From Microplitis mediator (lineage: Eukaryota > Arthropoda > Insecta > Hymenoptera > Braconidae): 64,000 nt of DNA. Below are positions 40,548 through 54,100 of the stretch, piece by piece; position 1 is the first letter of the stretch, and every line of letters begins with the position of its first letter. The position numbers were made by a program, and so were the translations under genes. The notes under the pieces were generated by a model. It was given only the letters and a program-made list of their open reading frames with translations, was not told the origin of the DNA and did not search any database. The stretch lies in the NCBI RefSeq assembly GCF_029852145.1, contig NC_079975.1, positions 2,728,001 to 2,792,000 of the forward strand. Direction: 5' to 3'.

Positions 40548-43134
40548 CCCTTCAATCGTCAGGAACCGACGAACAGCATGTGCAATTTTTTTAAAACGTC
40601 AAGCACAAAAAAATCACACACGATTATTACATAAAATAACAGACATATAATTTGATTTTCTTCGGTTGGGTCTCAGGCACATCATCCTCTTCGTCTTGCT
40701 GGTCGTTGTCGTAAATCCAATTAATCAATGACCCCAACTTGTGCTCAGTCAGCCGTATGATCACGATTTAATTAAAAACCCAGCACTTAATAACGACCAG
40801 CAGATAAATATCAGCTCACAATTAACAATTTACGAATATGAACCACGAGCAGGTGAACTTGTCAGCGTCATCCTCACGGTTTTTCTGCAAGGAAATAAAT
40901 AATTGAGAGCGTGAGATAATTTAATAATAAAGATGGCACCATCACCATCATTGTCGTGTATATTATTTTTATAGGAAATTAAACACTCAATTGGCCTACC
41001 AGTCCATTGTGCCGCGGCCACGGGGATGATCGATAGGGAATTTTAAAACAATCACCTACGGATTATTATTTTCAAATGGATCGGATCAGAGAACCACTGA
41101 AGCTGATATAATAACTAGTGTAATGAAATATTTTATGGTGTAGTGTAGTGTGTATGTTGAAGGATCACGATGCTCGAGCTAACGGAGCTTCTTCAGAGTT
41201 CAAAGTGATCCGTCACTGGCAGCTGGCTTTGCTTGTGCCTGTGGTATGGGTTTACTTCTAACACTGGGATCGCTGTATCATCATCAACGTCTATACACAC
41301 TACACTACGTACGGAAACGATCTCTACACCCTCAACTAACTCACCAACACTGACAACTGACAACCAGCTTAGCTTGCTCTTGCTCTTGCTCTCTTTTGAT
41401 CCCTCTTGCTGCCACTAATTCTCTACTCTTCTGCTCTGGCTCTGGCTCTATCTCTGGCTCTCTCTCTGGTCCATACTAAATAAACTTCGTGAAATAGCTA
41501 TCAACAGCGCTACTGTCGCGGTTATTCTTTTTTAAAATATTTATTTTTATACCCACAGTGCCGTAGCTAAATTATTTATTATTTTAATTAATTACTCATA
41601 TTTAATTATAATTTTATTTACTTTTTTATTTTAAATTTATTTTCATTTTCGCGCCTTTTTTTTTTTTTATTTAAACTACTATATATATATAATATATATA
41701 CACATAATATATATATGTGTATATATATTATATATATAAATAAATAATATTTAATAATTATAATAAATTACTAAATAATAAAATTTTTTAAATTTAAATT
41801 AAAAATTTTTCCCGCTTTTAAAATAATTTAAATATTTAAAAAATAATAATATTAATAAAATAATTAGCTGCTTAATTATAAATGTAATTAAAAATTAAAT
41901 CTAATTAATAAATCAATAATTAAATATATAAATATATGAAAAAAAATATATATATAATGTAATTACTTATTACTCGAAATTTAAATAATGAAAAGTAAAA
42001 AATGACAAACTTGAATTTTAAAAAAATGACTCCTGTTCAAATAAATAAAATTTATTTAATAACTTTTATTAATTATTATTTAAATAGATCAATTATCCCA
42101 CAATAAATAAAAATAAATATCACAATAAGACAATAAATAAAAACAAAAACTAAACGTCAAGAAACTGCTGCCGCCAAACGTCAAATTTTCAAATTAGTTA
42201 ACGAGGTTATATTATTAGTTGCATTGTTTTTTTTTAAATTACAATTATTATATATTTTTCATTCATAATATCACTTGGCACTTGCTCTTGCTCAGTTATA
42301 GTGCTCAGTGTTCAGTTTATTGTTGTCCTCAGCACAATACATCTCTATGTACAGAGTGATACCAAGAACAATTACTTGGAGTTGCAGTACAAATAATAAT
42401 AATAATAATAACACTTATTATTATTTATTCAGTACCTCCATCAATCAGTACAAAGATCAACAAATGCTGGGAATTCAAGTTCAAGGCAGCAGCCAACACT
42501 AAATTTAAATATTTAAAAAAATTTATCATCTCCAAGGACATTTTTCCTAGAAGATTTAAAAAAAATTATTTAAAAAACTAATGACAGTTGCCAGTGAAAT
42601 GTTTGTGTTTACGCGGTCATTACTCTGAAAATAATCAGCAAATATTAAAAACTATTATTTAAAAAAAAAACTGCAGCACTTGAGCATTTAAATTTTCATA
42701 ATAATTAAAGTTATTATTTAATGTCTTTAATTAACCCGAGGTTATCGTGTCGAAAGTAAGAATTTATAAAGATATTAATATTAATATTTATCATTATGAC
42801 GTTTAGCTATTAATTAAATTTAAAAAATGATTTGCTAAAATGTATGTGCTAATAAAATGTAAAAATGATAAGATTATTTAATCACTTTTATTAAAATTTA
42901 AACGTCTGGATTCATAAGACACGATGAACTGTATTATTTATAAGTAATCCTATCTCACGTCATTATCTAAGAGTATTAATGAGTGATTATATATTAAGTT
43001 AATTAAGAATCATGTTCATTTTTAATATATCGGGACTTGTGCTCTGTCATTTAGGTGATGAACACCACAGCCGCTAAGTCTCTTACTTCAGGAGCAGCGA
43101 ATTAACTCACGATTTTAAATCTCTGTTAATTTCA
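40320..43134. other. Divergent LAP/DSTYK upstream region
   Basis: No supported coding exon. An (AAT)n tract lies at 40517-40545. Bases 41160-41470 are GC-richer with TTGCTC and CTCTGG tandem words, and 42280-42340 holds TCAGT-type initiator-like sequence. Either patch could mark a transcription start of LAP (minus) or DSTYK (plus). The rest is A+T-rich, including a TATATA palindrome at 41680-41740. Confidence 0.35.
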
Positions 43135-46100
43135 ATGATGTTGAGTAAATTACCGCAAGAATTCCGTCGGTATCAACGCAATCGCAATCAGTTGCGGCAT
43201 ATTTTCAAGGAAACTCAGCGCACTTTAGATGTTATCAATCATGAAAACTTTTTTCCTGAAGGTAAATTATTTTTTTTCAATGCCAGTAATTATTTAAATT
43301 TGATTTTATACCAGTGATTTGATTGAATAATAATAAAAATTGATTGTATTTTCTAGAAAATATCATTGATGAGTTATTACCCTCCTTAACTCTGGAGCGG
43401 CTGACTCATATTCTTGATAATCACCCGGCAATTGTGATACTGGGACAAGATTCCAAGTCGAAAGCTGCTTTGGTGAATCGTTTGTTGGCGCGAGATGTCC
43501 TGCCAGTAACTGATGGATCATGGCGGTGGATTAAATTTAGTTATGGTCAGATGAATAACGTCAGTCTGACACTGGGACTGGAGTACGAAGTCGTGGACGG
43601 AAGTCAGGCCGCGGAAAAATCATGGGAATCATTGACAGCTGAAGATTTAAACAGATCTTGCAACGAGGACTTGAATTGCCCGACGGTATTGGACGTCAAG
43701 TTGGACAGAGCGGTCCTCAAAGACGGTCTCCAGATATTTGTGGTCCCCGATGTCGCGGCAATAAGGACACTGGCCAAAGGAGCGCTGGGTATTTTGCCAA
43801 TTTTTTTGTACGCACTGGGTGATTACCCGCTGACGGAATTAAATACTGAGGAGTTGAGAGAATTGAAAGAAACTTATCCGTATAACCCGGTACTGTTTGT
43901 TTCTTCGTTGGCTAATGTTGTGATTGACGGAGTCGAAGGTGATCTGACCGAGTCGGAGCAACATCGTCTGCAAAGTCAAACTGAAAGTAACGTAATAAAT
44001 GTTAAGAATGATGAAATGAATGATAAAAAAGAAGAAGACGGGTTCAGTTTAGAGAAAATGAATTCTTTGGGTCGAACTTGGCTCGACCAATTAGGAGGCC
44101 TGGGTTTTTTACGCGTCGAAGACCCGGTGGAAGTTGATCAGCAGATGACTTGGCTAGTCAGCAGCGAGTATGTGAGTGCCAGCGACTTTGTCGATTCTTA
44201 CAAAAAAATCGACCGGGTCCTTCACTTTACACGCAGCTGCCTTCAAACCTACCTCGTTAACGCGAGTAATTACTTGACTGAAATTCAAACAAATTCTCTA
44301 CGTAAATTTATTCTCAGTGCCTTTGACATGGCGCGCGAAATTCAAATTACTCCCCGTAGAATTCAGTACGCTCAGCAAAAAGAAAACGAGTTGTATGCAA
44401 GTTTGATGAACGTCGTTAATAAAAATCAAGACGAACTCGCAGTGTTGATCCATAATATCATTCAAGAAATGAAACAGGATTTGTCGGGATCGAGAAATGA
44501 TTCTTATCAGTACCAAAACAATAATCTGAATGACAATGAGCAGGGATCTTATGATGAATCTCGCCGCGAGTGGTGTAAGACTGTACGTACAGCAACGACA
44601 GAAGTTCAGAGACTAGTGTTTAGACGTCTGAGTGAGAAAGTAGCACGACAACTAGTTACGTCTGTTAATTGTTTAAGGGAAACTTTTGTCGGCACACTGC
44701 AGCGCTGCTTGCTTGAGTTGGAAAAAAGTTACGACTCAAATAATCATGACGCAAATTTACTGGCGAGCGACGCACTGAAACAGATATTATCCGCGGCTTA
44801 TAATGTTGAGTTGCATAACTCGTCGCCGTCGTTGGTACACTCGTTTATTGAACGTCTGAGACAACTGTTCAAGTCAATACCACTGCCATGGTCACCGACC
44901 CCGACGTTAGATGAAACCTGGCGTAGACGGGTGACAATAGACGTACTAAACTCATTGTGCGCTGCTAGATTAGCGCGCACTATCTCGACACAATTTCGCG
45001 ATAAAATAAAAGCTTCACATGATGCATTTCACGCGGCGTTGAGATCCCTGGAAAATCATTACTCGGGTAAATTGGAGCGGACTGAAGAGCAGAGAGTTGC
45101 AATACGTAAAATACACGCGCCCAGACTTGCTAAGCTCGCGCTGGAGGCAACGTCGATGAGCGACTTGGTAAGATATGGAATCCCGCATCAGGGAAAGGAA
45201 ATTGGACGAGGTCAGTACGGGGTCGTGTTTGCTTGCGATGCTTGGCCAGGTGCAGCAGGTCCCTGCGCAGTTAAATCCGTGGTGCCGCCTGATGAAAGAC
45301 ACTGGAACGACTTGGCAATGGAGTTTTACTACACAAGATCAATTCCGGATCATAAGAGAATTGTTAAATTGCGCGGTTCGATTATCGATTACAGTTACGG
45401 AGGCGGTGGCTGTGGAGCGGGAGCTGCTGTCTTACTGATAACCGACCGCATGACCCGTGATTTGTACTGCGGGATACGGGCTGGGCTGCCCTGGATTACG
45501 AGGATACAGATCGCTATCGACGTGCTCGAGGGGATTCGCTATCTGCACTCTCAAGGGCTCGTCCATCGGGATATTAAGCTGAAGAATGTCCTGCTGGACA
45601 CGGAAAATCGCGCTAAATTAACAGATCTAGGTTTTTGTATAACTGAGGCCATGATGAGCGGGAGTGTCGTCGGAACTCCTGTCCACATGGCCCCGGAGTT
45701 ACTCTCTGGGCACTACGACAGCAGCGTTGATGTCTACGCATTTGGTATTTTATTTTGGTACATCTGCGCTGGACACACCAAGATGCCATTTGCCTTCGAG
45801 CAATTTCATAACAAAGAACAGCTTTGGACTAGCGTTCGCAAAGGTGATACTTTTAACTCTAAAAAAAAATTTTTAATTAATGACAGTATCAACAGTATCA
45901 GTAATTAAAATTTATGATCAGGTTTACGTCCAGAAAGGCTGGCGAGCTTCGACGACGAGTGCTGGGAACTAATGGAGCAGTGCTGGGCCGGCGAGCCGTC
46001 CCGACGTCCACTTCTAGGCGCGATCCTGCCAGTCCTGGAGCTGATACGCGACAAAGCAGACTTAGGCAAGTTGACGGCTGAACCCGACGCAACCAAACAG

Positions 46101-46301
46101 CACAGCTCGTCCTCGTCCTCGTCCTCGATGAGGAATCCTGCTTTAGCACTCGGTGAACCCAATAATCAAAGAGGAACTGTATCAAGTCCTCTTCTAAAAC
46201 GTAGACCTCTACGTCCTCTAAAATATCCTACTCTCCATATGACTAATTTATTTCACACTAGTGTCTGCTCGAATCTCTACGTACAAATGCGCGAATTTTA
46301 A
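43135..46301 (+). CDS. DSTYK: Dual serine/threonine and tyrosine protein kinase (DSTYK, 'dusty'), complete
   Basis: Three exons in phase, 43135-43261, 43357-45843 and 45922-46301, give about 997 aa; the human protein is 929. The long N-terminal region (1-650) follows the vertebrate protein in outline, including a GTPase-like stretch with ILGQDSKSK (about 75-83) and the ITPRRIQYAQQKENELY block. The kinase domain (about 653-930) shows the glycine loop GRGQYGVV (about 660), the VAIK-equivalent lysine in CAVKSV, catalytic loop HRDIKLKN (about 779), DLG instead of DFG (about 800), and GTPVHMAPE. The DLG is a trait of this family, so it is not a loss. DSTYK is reported to act in FGF/ERK and cell-death signalling. 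The C-tail after the kinase is longer than in vertebrates and Ser-rich. The next gene upstream is the divergent LAP gene. Two ATGs in tandem begin exon 1. Confidence 0.95.
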
Positions 46302-48426
46302 TTATTAGTTATCAAGACTGCTTTGTCGGTATTTAGTCTAAGACTGTTTATCTTTCAATGAAAAATTTATTTAATTAATAATCCCTGATAGCCAAGTTGG
46401 CCGCAACCTGTCGCCAAGTTGACCGTAAAAATTAACAATCAGCTTCTGTAACTTTTGCCTACTAGTTGACTGAAAATTTATCAGAAAGTTGGCAGGTTGC
46501 GGCAGTAGATTGTCGCCGTTGCTGGGAAACTTGTGGTCAACAGTTACAGAGACTGAAAGTTGTCGTCAAGTTGATCGCAACTCATGTACATGATCCTGAA
46601 ATTGATATGACTATAAAGTTAGCAGGCATTTAAAAATTTTTGGATTTTTTTTACCAAAAAAATAAATATTGACAAAAATATTTTGAAAAATTGCACGTAT
46701 AGTTTATGAAATTTCCGACGTGTGCATTTTTTTAGAAATATTTTTTTTTTATTATTTATCTGTTAAAAAAAAATTTTGTTAATTTCAAATGTCTGCTAAC
46801 TTTACCATCATGAAGTTGATAGACAATAATTTTCGAATTTTTGTTTCAACAAATCAAGTGAAAAAAAAAAATGCACATTTAAAAAATTCAAAAAACTGTA
46901 GGTGCAATTTTTTTTTTATAATTTATCGTTCTGAAAAATAATCCAAAAATAATACGTCGACTATTTTCAGTATCATACTCATGTACATCAACTTTCTGAT
47001 CAGAAACTCTGGCTATCAAGGAACTTGTGATAATTTTCAAAAGCTTTAAATTTTCTACTTTCCCTAAAAATATTTATTATTATTTTTTTTTTTCCAAAGA
47101 AATTATCAACCCATTTAATTTAAATTCTTAAATTATTGCCACAACTATTTAAATACAAAGTGCGTTTCTGATTAATTTATAAAATAACTCGTGATAAAAT
47201 AAAATAAAATTAGAGCCCGTAGATAGCGTAGTAAATATTGTCCGCATTTGTAGTCTATCTTAGCTGTTATTTTAAATTACTTAGCACTTTTTGTTAACAT
47301 AAATTTATTTAAATGCTACTGCTGCCACTACCACTGCTACTATTTTTACTACTACTTCTACTCTATTATTGAAAGTGATAGCACTCGTGTCCCATTTGTC
47401 ACGCATTAACTTTTTTTGTTAGATAGCGTAATCCTGAGTACTAATAATGTTTATAAACTTGTTATGCTTTTCGTAGTCGATGGCGAAAACGAAATGTTGT
47501 TTTTTGTTAAATAAATTATTTAGTATTAACATTTAAATGAAATAAATTTTTGTTAATAAATAAATTAACTGTAAATATTTAAATAAAAAATTTATATTTT
47601 TAAAAATAAATATTTTTTTATAATTTCGTTGTTCGTCATTCGTCTATCGTTATCCCTGTACATAAATATATATATTTATTATTTTGTTTTGCTTATAAAT
47701 TTGTTCTGTTTTCATTTTTTATTATTTATGAACCTTGAATATATATAATATATAGAAATATTTATCAGTATTTAGTATTTATAATAAAAACAAAATAATC
47801 TAATAATAAAATGTGATAATTTGATTAAAAATATATTTTTTTAACGGGTAATCAACTGGAAATAATGAATTTTTGTTTTTATATATAATTATAATAATAA
47901 TATATATTTCAAATGATTAATTAATTAAGTTCAATGACCTAGTTTTAATAATTATATAAAAAATAATAATTTGATACTAAAATTATCGAATATATAATTT
48001 TTTTTTCAGATGTATTTAGTTACTCTGATTAATTAATAGCCGATTAATTAGATTGTGGGTCAATCAACTTTTAAAATGAGATGTGAGAAGACGAAAAATA
48101 AAAAGTTTATATCTACTGGATTTTTAAAATTAGATATCAAATCAAGACCGTGCTCCTGAAAAATTCAGACACAATAACAAAATATTTCGTTTTTTTTTAC
48201 TTACTCTTTATCTTTAAGTTACGCGCTTATGTTAGTAATGATATTAATTTTAATTAATGTTTCAAGTGAAAATTAGTTTTATCAGTTTGATTTTTTTTGA
48301 ATAACTGCAAATAGTTGTAGTGCTTCTGTACTGATTATGTGATAAGTAATTTTATATAAATATTAATTTTTGTACTCAATAAAAATGATATTTTTTATAC
48401 TGATGACATACATGATTTATTTATGA
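46302..48426. other. DSTYK 3' UTR and spacer to the COMMD6-like gene (convergent)
   Basis: Non-coding. It contains the CCCTGATAGCC element (46383-47021), then A+T-rich DNA with AATAAA hexamers (for example near 47520-47560) that could end the DSTYK transcript. No ORF with recognisable homology. Confidence 0.45.
46383..47021. mobile_element. CCCTGATAGCCAAGTTG element hosting a two-unit 195-bp MITE
   Basis: Left CCCTGATAGCCAAGTTGG and right CTGGCTATCAAGG are inverted; the interior repeats GCCAAGTTG and CAAGTTGATCGCAAC words. An insert at 46592-46976 with ends GATCCTGAA and TTCAGTATC is the 195-bp family, flanked by exact 12-bp copies of ACTCATGTACAT (46580-46591 and 46977-46988). Confidence 0.65.
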
Positions 48427-49384
48427 CTAAGACAGTAAGTCGAAGTTATTTTGTGCCTGCTCTAGGTCATGGAGGAACTTGTAGAACTGACTGAGTGTCA
48501 TTTCCGTAAATAAATCTTTTATTTTACCATCATTTTCCAACAGCAATTTTAATTGCAAAAATGATTTTCCCACTTTGTCAGATTCGCTGCTTGATGCTGT
48601 AACTGAAAAATAAATTAGTGTGAATGTAGCAGACATCAGACAAATATTTTTTTAATAAATAAATAGAGTAAATAATTAAAAAAATAATATTTTTAAAAAA
48701 TGCACTTATGAATTTTGAAATTTTTTAAATGCGCATTTTTTAAAAATTTTATTTTATTCATTTTTTACTCTATTTATTGATGATTTTAAATTTGATGTCA
48801 GCTACATTCACTCATAAAAATAAATGAATTTATTTATGAGTATAGAGCAGAAATGAGACAATTTATAAATTTTAAATAAATAAATTAATTAAATTTAAAA
48901 AAATGCGCGAACTGATTTTTCATTCATCTAAATACGCACTTTTTGAATTTTATCCCACGTACATTTTATTCATTTATTTAAAAAGTTTATAAAATTCCCA
49001 CCTGTCAGTTACATTCACGCTCATATTTATTTTGGTGTCAATTAAATATGGAATTAATTTGAAATTTTTTTTTGGCGGGATATTTTAAACTGGGATATTT
49101 TTTTTTGGGAAAATTTTCACGGGACACTGCGGGTAATCTTTATTAATAAATTAAGTATTATTTTTTTAAAAAACAATTCGATATAAATATTCGATGATAT
49201 ATTTAGTGAAAATTTGTAGAAATTAAAGGATTTTTTTTAAATAGTAAAACAAAATTATCTAGTGATTAATTATGAACTCAAAGTGAAATCAATAAGTAAA
49301 TAAATATGATAAAAAATATATTAAAGGTTATTTACCACCAAATTTCCAAGCAATGTCAACGAGAGTATTTTTTGATTCCTCCAT
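48427..49384 (-). CDS. COMMD6: COMM domain-containing protein 6-like, small complete gene
   Basis: Two exons on the minus strand, 49384-49336 and 48602-48427, encode 74 aa, close to the 85 aa of human COMMD6, the shortest family member. The peptide is almost only a COMM domain: LVDIAWKFG at residues 8-16, then a lysine- and leucine-rich strand region (FLQLKLLLENDG) and the diagnostic EMTLSQFYKFLHDLE near the C-terminus. COMMD proteins form the Commander complex with CCDC22/CCDC93 and the Retriever subunits, recycling endosomal cargo and tuning NF-kB (family knowledge). The intron (48603-49335) holds two back-to-back copies of a 190-200 bp MITE. The ATG lies 463 bp from the divergent dynein start. 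Assignment as COMMD6 rests on length plus two motifs; another short COMMD is the alternative. Confidence 0.8.
48616..49026. mobile_element. Two adjacent TATGAGTGTGAATGTAGC-family MITEs in the COMMD6-like intron
   Basis: Copy at 48616-48815 has TAGTGTGAATGTAGCAGACA and CAGCTACATTCACTCATA ends. Copy at 48835-49026 has TATGAGTATAGAGCAG and GTTACATTCACGCTCATA ends. They share mirrored AAATGCGC interior words and lie about 20 bp apart. The first begins 14 bp upstream, in transcript sense, of the 3' splice acceptor. Confidence 0.65.
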
Positions 49385-49847
49385 TTTAATTTAAAAAAAT
49401 CAATTACTCATTTATTTATTATTTAAATACTTATATTTTATATTCTTATTGTTATTAGTAAATATCATTAATGAGTTTTGTATACAATTTGTTTTTGTTG
49501 TTAATATTTTTGACGTTTTGTACGAGAAAATAAACATTCACGCAGCCATTTTTAAATATAATTCAAACAGCAGGCGCGCATGCGTATTTTTCCCGCCATC
49601 TTAATTAATTTGAATTTTAGAAAAATCAATTTTTCATTTTAATTCATATCTATGTTTAATTATCTTGTGTATTTTCACAAAAATAAGTAATTTCATGTGA
49701 AATAAATATAAAATAATTGAATTTATCAGACAAAATAATTTTTTAAATTGTAATTAATTTTTTTTTGCTATAAGTACGTTTTGATATTTAACGAAATTGT
49801 TTATATAAAAAAAAAAGTACTGAATATTGTTATGGAAAAAATATTAA
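49385..49847. promoter_or_regulatory. Divergent promoter region between COMMD6-like gene and dynein
   Basis: This 463-bp spacer separates two head-to-head start codons. A local GC-rich patch contains GCGCATGCG (49576-49584), the core of an NRF-1 site, and a few bases later CCCGCCATCTT (49592-49602), the reverse complement of the YY1-type AAGATGGCGG motif. Both motifs are typical of TATA-less bidirectional promoters in animals. The surrounding sequence is A+T-rich with no other clear signal. Function is inferred. Confidence 0.5.
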
Positions 49848-51120
49848 ATGACAATGTCGCAATCTATTGAATTAAATAAGTTTATAAGTAAAAAAATAAA
49901 TCAACCTAAAATGCGTCCATTGCCACTATTGAATGAATCCGAGACAAGAATTGGTGATAAAATAAAATATCTGAGCAAATTCCAAATAGATAAGGTATCA
50001 ATATGTCGCGCGACGAGGTTATAAGTTGACTAAAAATTTATATTGTTTATATATTGATGATAAGATATATATATTTTTAAATTTATAAATATCCCATTAT
50101 TATTTATAATAATATTATTTAAACATTAATTATTTTTATGTCACTTGAGATACGAGCTCGCGAAGTGCAAGAAATCATGGGAATGAAAGCAGAAAAAATG
50201 AAAATAAAATTTGAACAAAATATTGATAAATATCAGACACATCAGTGCCAATTAGCTCCAGCGCCAAATTTGATTAGAGAAAAATTTTTTAATTTCGCAA
50301 ACAATTTACCTGTCACTGGATTACTTCCGGTAACCATAAATTTATTTTAAAAATTCAAACGTTTCAGTCAAATAAATTAACTCAAAATTAATTTTCTTTG
50401 GATATTTTTCTAGTAAATTTTACTATTTTTCCCCGTCAAGTTTATAATGAAGTTTACCGAAGTTCTAGTAATTTGAGCCCGTACTTCCCCCCACCGTAAC
50501 TTCTCCCTCCATTAAAACTTTAGACCAGTGAGCCAATCACAGATTAACTATCCTAGGATGCAATCCTACATTTTTACAGATGTCCTCAATTGCCCCGAGT
50601 TGTAACTTCAGTGTTTAGTGTCTTGTAGTACGCAATAAAGTTTATTACCGGCACTGAAACAAATAAACCCGCCTAATAAAGACTGAAACGTTCGTCATAT
50701 AATAAATTGGCAAGCATTTAAATGACTCATGTGTTTGCAGACTTGGGAGCGTAATATTAAACGTCTTATTCCTAGAAAATTACGTAAAAAATATTCAAAA
50801 TTATTTAATAATCACCTGGAAGATACGAAAAATTTTTACAAAAACACAATGCACGAGTTTGGAATAAATTTCGTAATATCTTCTAACACTCAAAGTTTAT
50901 TAGAAGAACCAGCTTTCAAATTTGATGGCCGGACTATTTATCGTTTTCGATTTTTAAAAAACCGCGAAAAACTCGAAGCTAAATATTTTCATCACCATAA
51001 TTTGATTAAAAATATTTTTCTACACGCTCAGATTCCGGGTGTTTTATTTGACTTCCGGCGATATCGATTACTGGGAGCGCTTGATATTTTTGAGTATATA
51101 TTTTCTAATTACTTTTCTTT

Positions 51121-51156
<36 letters not shown>

Positions 51157-54100
51157 TATGATTAATATTTTAGATTTTATGATTTAGTAAATGAAAATAT
51201 AGAAAAAGATTCGTGGGTAATTACAAAATCTTATTACACTCATATAGTAACTTTACTAACGACAAAAAGATATATAAATGATTTACAAAAAAATATGTTG
51301 CCTTCATTTATAAAATGCTCGTCAAAATTGTTAGCTTATCAAATAATTAAAATTTTAATGACAAGCATCACAGATATGCTGAATATTCTCGAGGATAATT
51401 CAATCCGGCCTTCATTATCCGTGAGTTTAAAATGTGAGAACAACGATCTTATTACATCGCCAACAAAGCAGGATTTTTTATCTCATTTTCATCAGTTTAT
51501 TGACAAAATAGCCACCGTCGGTTTACAATTACAGCCACTTGAGTCCTGGATGGACATGAAAGATGATCAGGAATTATTATCTGCCCTACTTCCCGAGTGG
51601 TTTATGCTCGAATCCCACTCAAGACTCACCGAAATCATCGAAAATTACTGGCAACATATCGACACTTATGTTAAAGATCTTCAAAGTAAATTTAAAATAA
51701 TTTACAGCCCAGAAGCCCAAGCAGAAATTCGCGAGTTTATTGACTGCGATTACAGTTTCCACGAAGGAGCCTTCAAAATTGACGATTTCAATAAACTGAT
51801 TACTGAAATCGATGGTCTACCCAACAACGAATACATAGCAGACATAAAAATATCTCAATCGTCAGCCAAAAACGGCTTGAAATTTTACACCGAAATATTT
51901 CGCGAGCATATAATTCAAGAGCTGTTACAAAAGCAGCGTAAATTTAATCACGAAATCTGTTCTTCTTTCGAAACCGTCAGAAATCGAGTTTTTAATATTC
52001 CTGAGACGACCAAAGAGCTGCTGGAACTGGGTGACGACATGGTAACACTGACGACGTCATTTATGGCGGAAATGGAGGGAAAAATAAATTTCGCTGTGAC
52101 AAAAATGCTGTCGATGATAGAAATGACAACGCTGGACTACGATGACATTGAACTCAACCGCGAGACCGTAAATTGGCTCGCAAAAATAAAGCCTATTTTT
52201 GAACAAAGTAATCTGCAGTACGAGCAGATGAAGTTCGCGTTAGAAGAAAAATTACAGCAGCGAAAAAATGATCTCATTACTTCTATCGAAGGTTTGTTTA
52301 CATATTTAGAAATAATGGATCTTATGGACGATGCCTCGCGAATTTTTGATTACCTTGAAGACATGAGGAAGTTTGTGCGCTCGTTAGATCGCTTGGATGA
52401 CGAAATAAACTGGATAAACAACGAAGAAAGTTTATTCAAATTTCCACAGACGTATTTTCCGCGTGTGAAGGAACTGAAGGACATAATAATGCCCTTCTAT
52501 GAATTGATTTATCAGACACGCAAGTGGCAACGAGACTCTGGTGTCTGGTTGGACGGACCCTTCGAGTACTTGGACGCAGAAGTGATAGAAAATCGCACTG
52601 CAGATTATTACGCCTTTTTCAACAAAGTGTCGAAAGAGTATCGAGTTAAAATAAAAATGCAAATAGCTACTGGCTACCCTTACATATTCTCTGGTTCTGT
52701 TGACGATTATGACCCACTGAACCAACCTGCCCCACTTAAATTGTGCCATCAGTTATTAGAAGACATCAAGTGGTTCAAAAAATACATGCCGTTGGCTGTT
52801 TGTCTGGTGAATCCGGCGTTGAGTCAAAGACACTGGGACGAAATGTCAGCGATAGCTGGCTACGATGTTACTCCGGATGCTGGAACGACTTTGAGAAAAT
52901 TAATTGACCAAAATCTTATGGAAGACGTTGGTAAATATGAGGCTATAAGTGTTAATGCCTCGAAAGAGGCGGCGCTGGTGGATCTTTTTGATAAAATAAA
53001 GCAAGAATGGGACAGCGTTTTATTCAACACGATGACTTACAAAGATTCTGGAGTTGGTATTTTGACGCAATTGGACGATGTAATACTGATACTAGAAGAA
53101 CACACGATAAAACTTCAAGGAATGCGAGGTTCTGCATTTGTAAAACCTGTCGAAAATGAAGTCAAACTGTTCTACGAACTTCTTGTCCGTATCAGGAAGA
53201 CAATTGACGAGTGGTCGAAGCTGCAAGTCCAGTGGATTTATTTGTTGCCCATTTTTACGAGCCCTGATATAATTGCCCAGTTACCGGAAGAAGCTGCAAT
53301 GTTTTCGGAAGTCAATAAGACTTTTTGCGAAATTATGCAGTCTGTTGGTGAGGATCCGAGGGTCAGAGAGTCGGCAGGTTCTGTGGGGCTGCTGGAAAAA
53401 CTCGAAGAAGCCAATGAACTGATGGAAAAAATAAATCACGGGGTCGTTGAGTATTTAGAAAAAAAACGGTTATTTTTTCCGCGGTTTTTCTTCCTCAGCA
53501 ATGATGACATGCTAGAAATTCTTTCGGAAACGAAAGACCCGTTGCGTGTTCAGCCGCATTTGAAGAAGTGCTTCGAAGGAATTGCTAAATTGGGATTTAA
53601 TGAAGACCGTGAAATTTATTCGATGGTCGGGGATGACGGAGAAGAAATAATGATGCAGGAAGTTATTTCTACTGACGCGGCAAAGGGTTGTGTCGAAAAG
53701 TGGCTTGTGAAAGTGGAAGAACAGATGGTAAAGACAATAAAACATGAAATAATGGTCAGTTATTTTGATTACGAAGTTACGGAACGCGTTAAATGGGCGT
53801 TAATTTGGCCGGGGCAGGTTGTTTTGTGCGTTTCACAAATTTATTGGTCGTTGGCTGTAACAAATAGTCTTTTGACTCAGACTATTTCTGCTCTCGAGTC
53901 ACTTTACGATGCTCTTAAATCCCAGATGATTGACATGGTCGATTTGGTGAAAGGTAAAAAGCCTATTTGTCAGTTTATAAGTTTATTTACGATGAATTGC
54001 GCTTATTTTTGGCGTGCGAATAATTAAAAAATGTTGGTTGTGGAAATAATGCTTTGTTTCCAGGTAAACTGAATACACAAAACCGCACGACTCTCAATGC

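Noticed and set aside
45600..45660. DLG in place of DFG in the DSTYK kinase as a sign of a dead kinase
   Set aside because: Vertebrate DSTYK has the same DLG, so it is a family trait.
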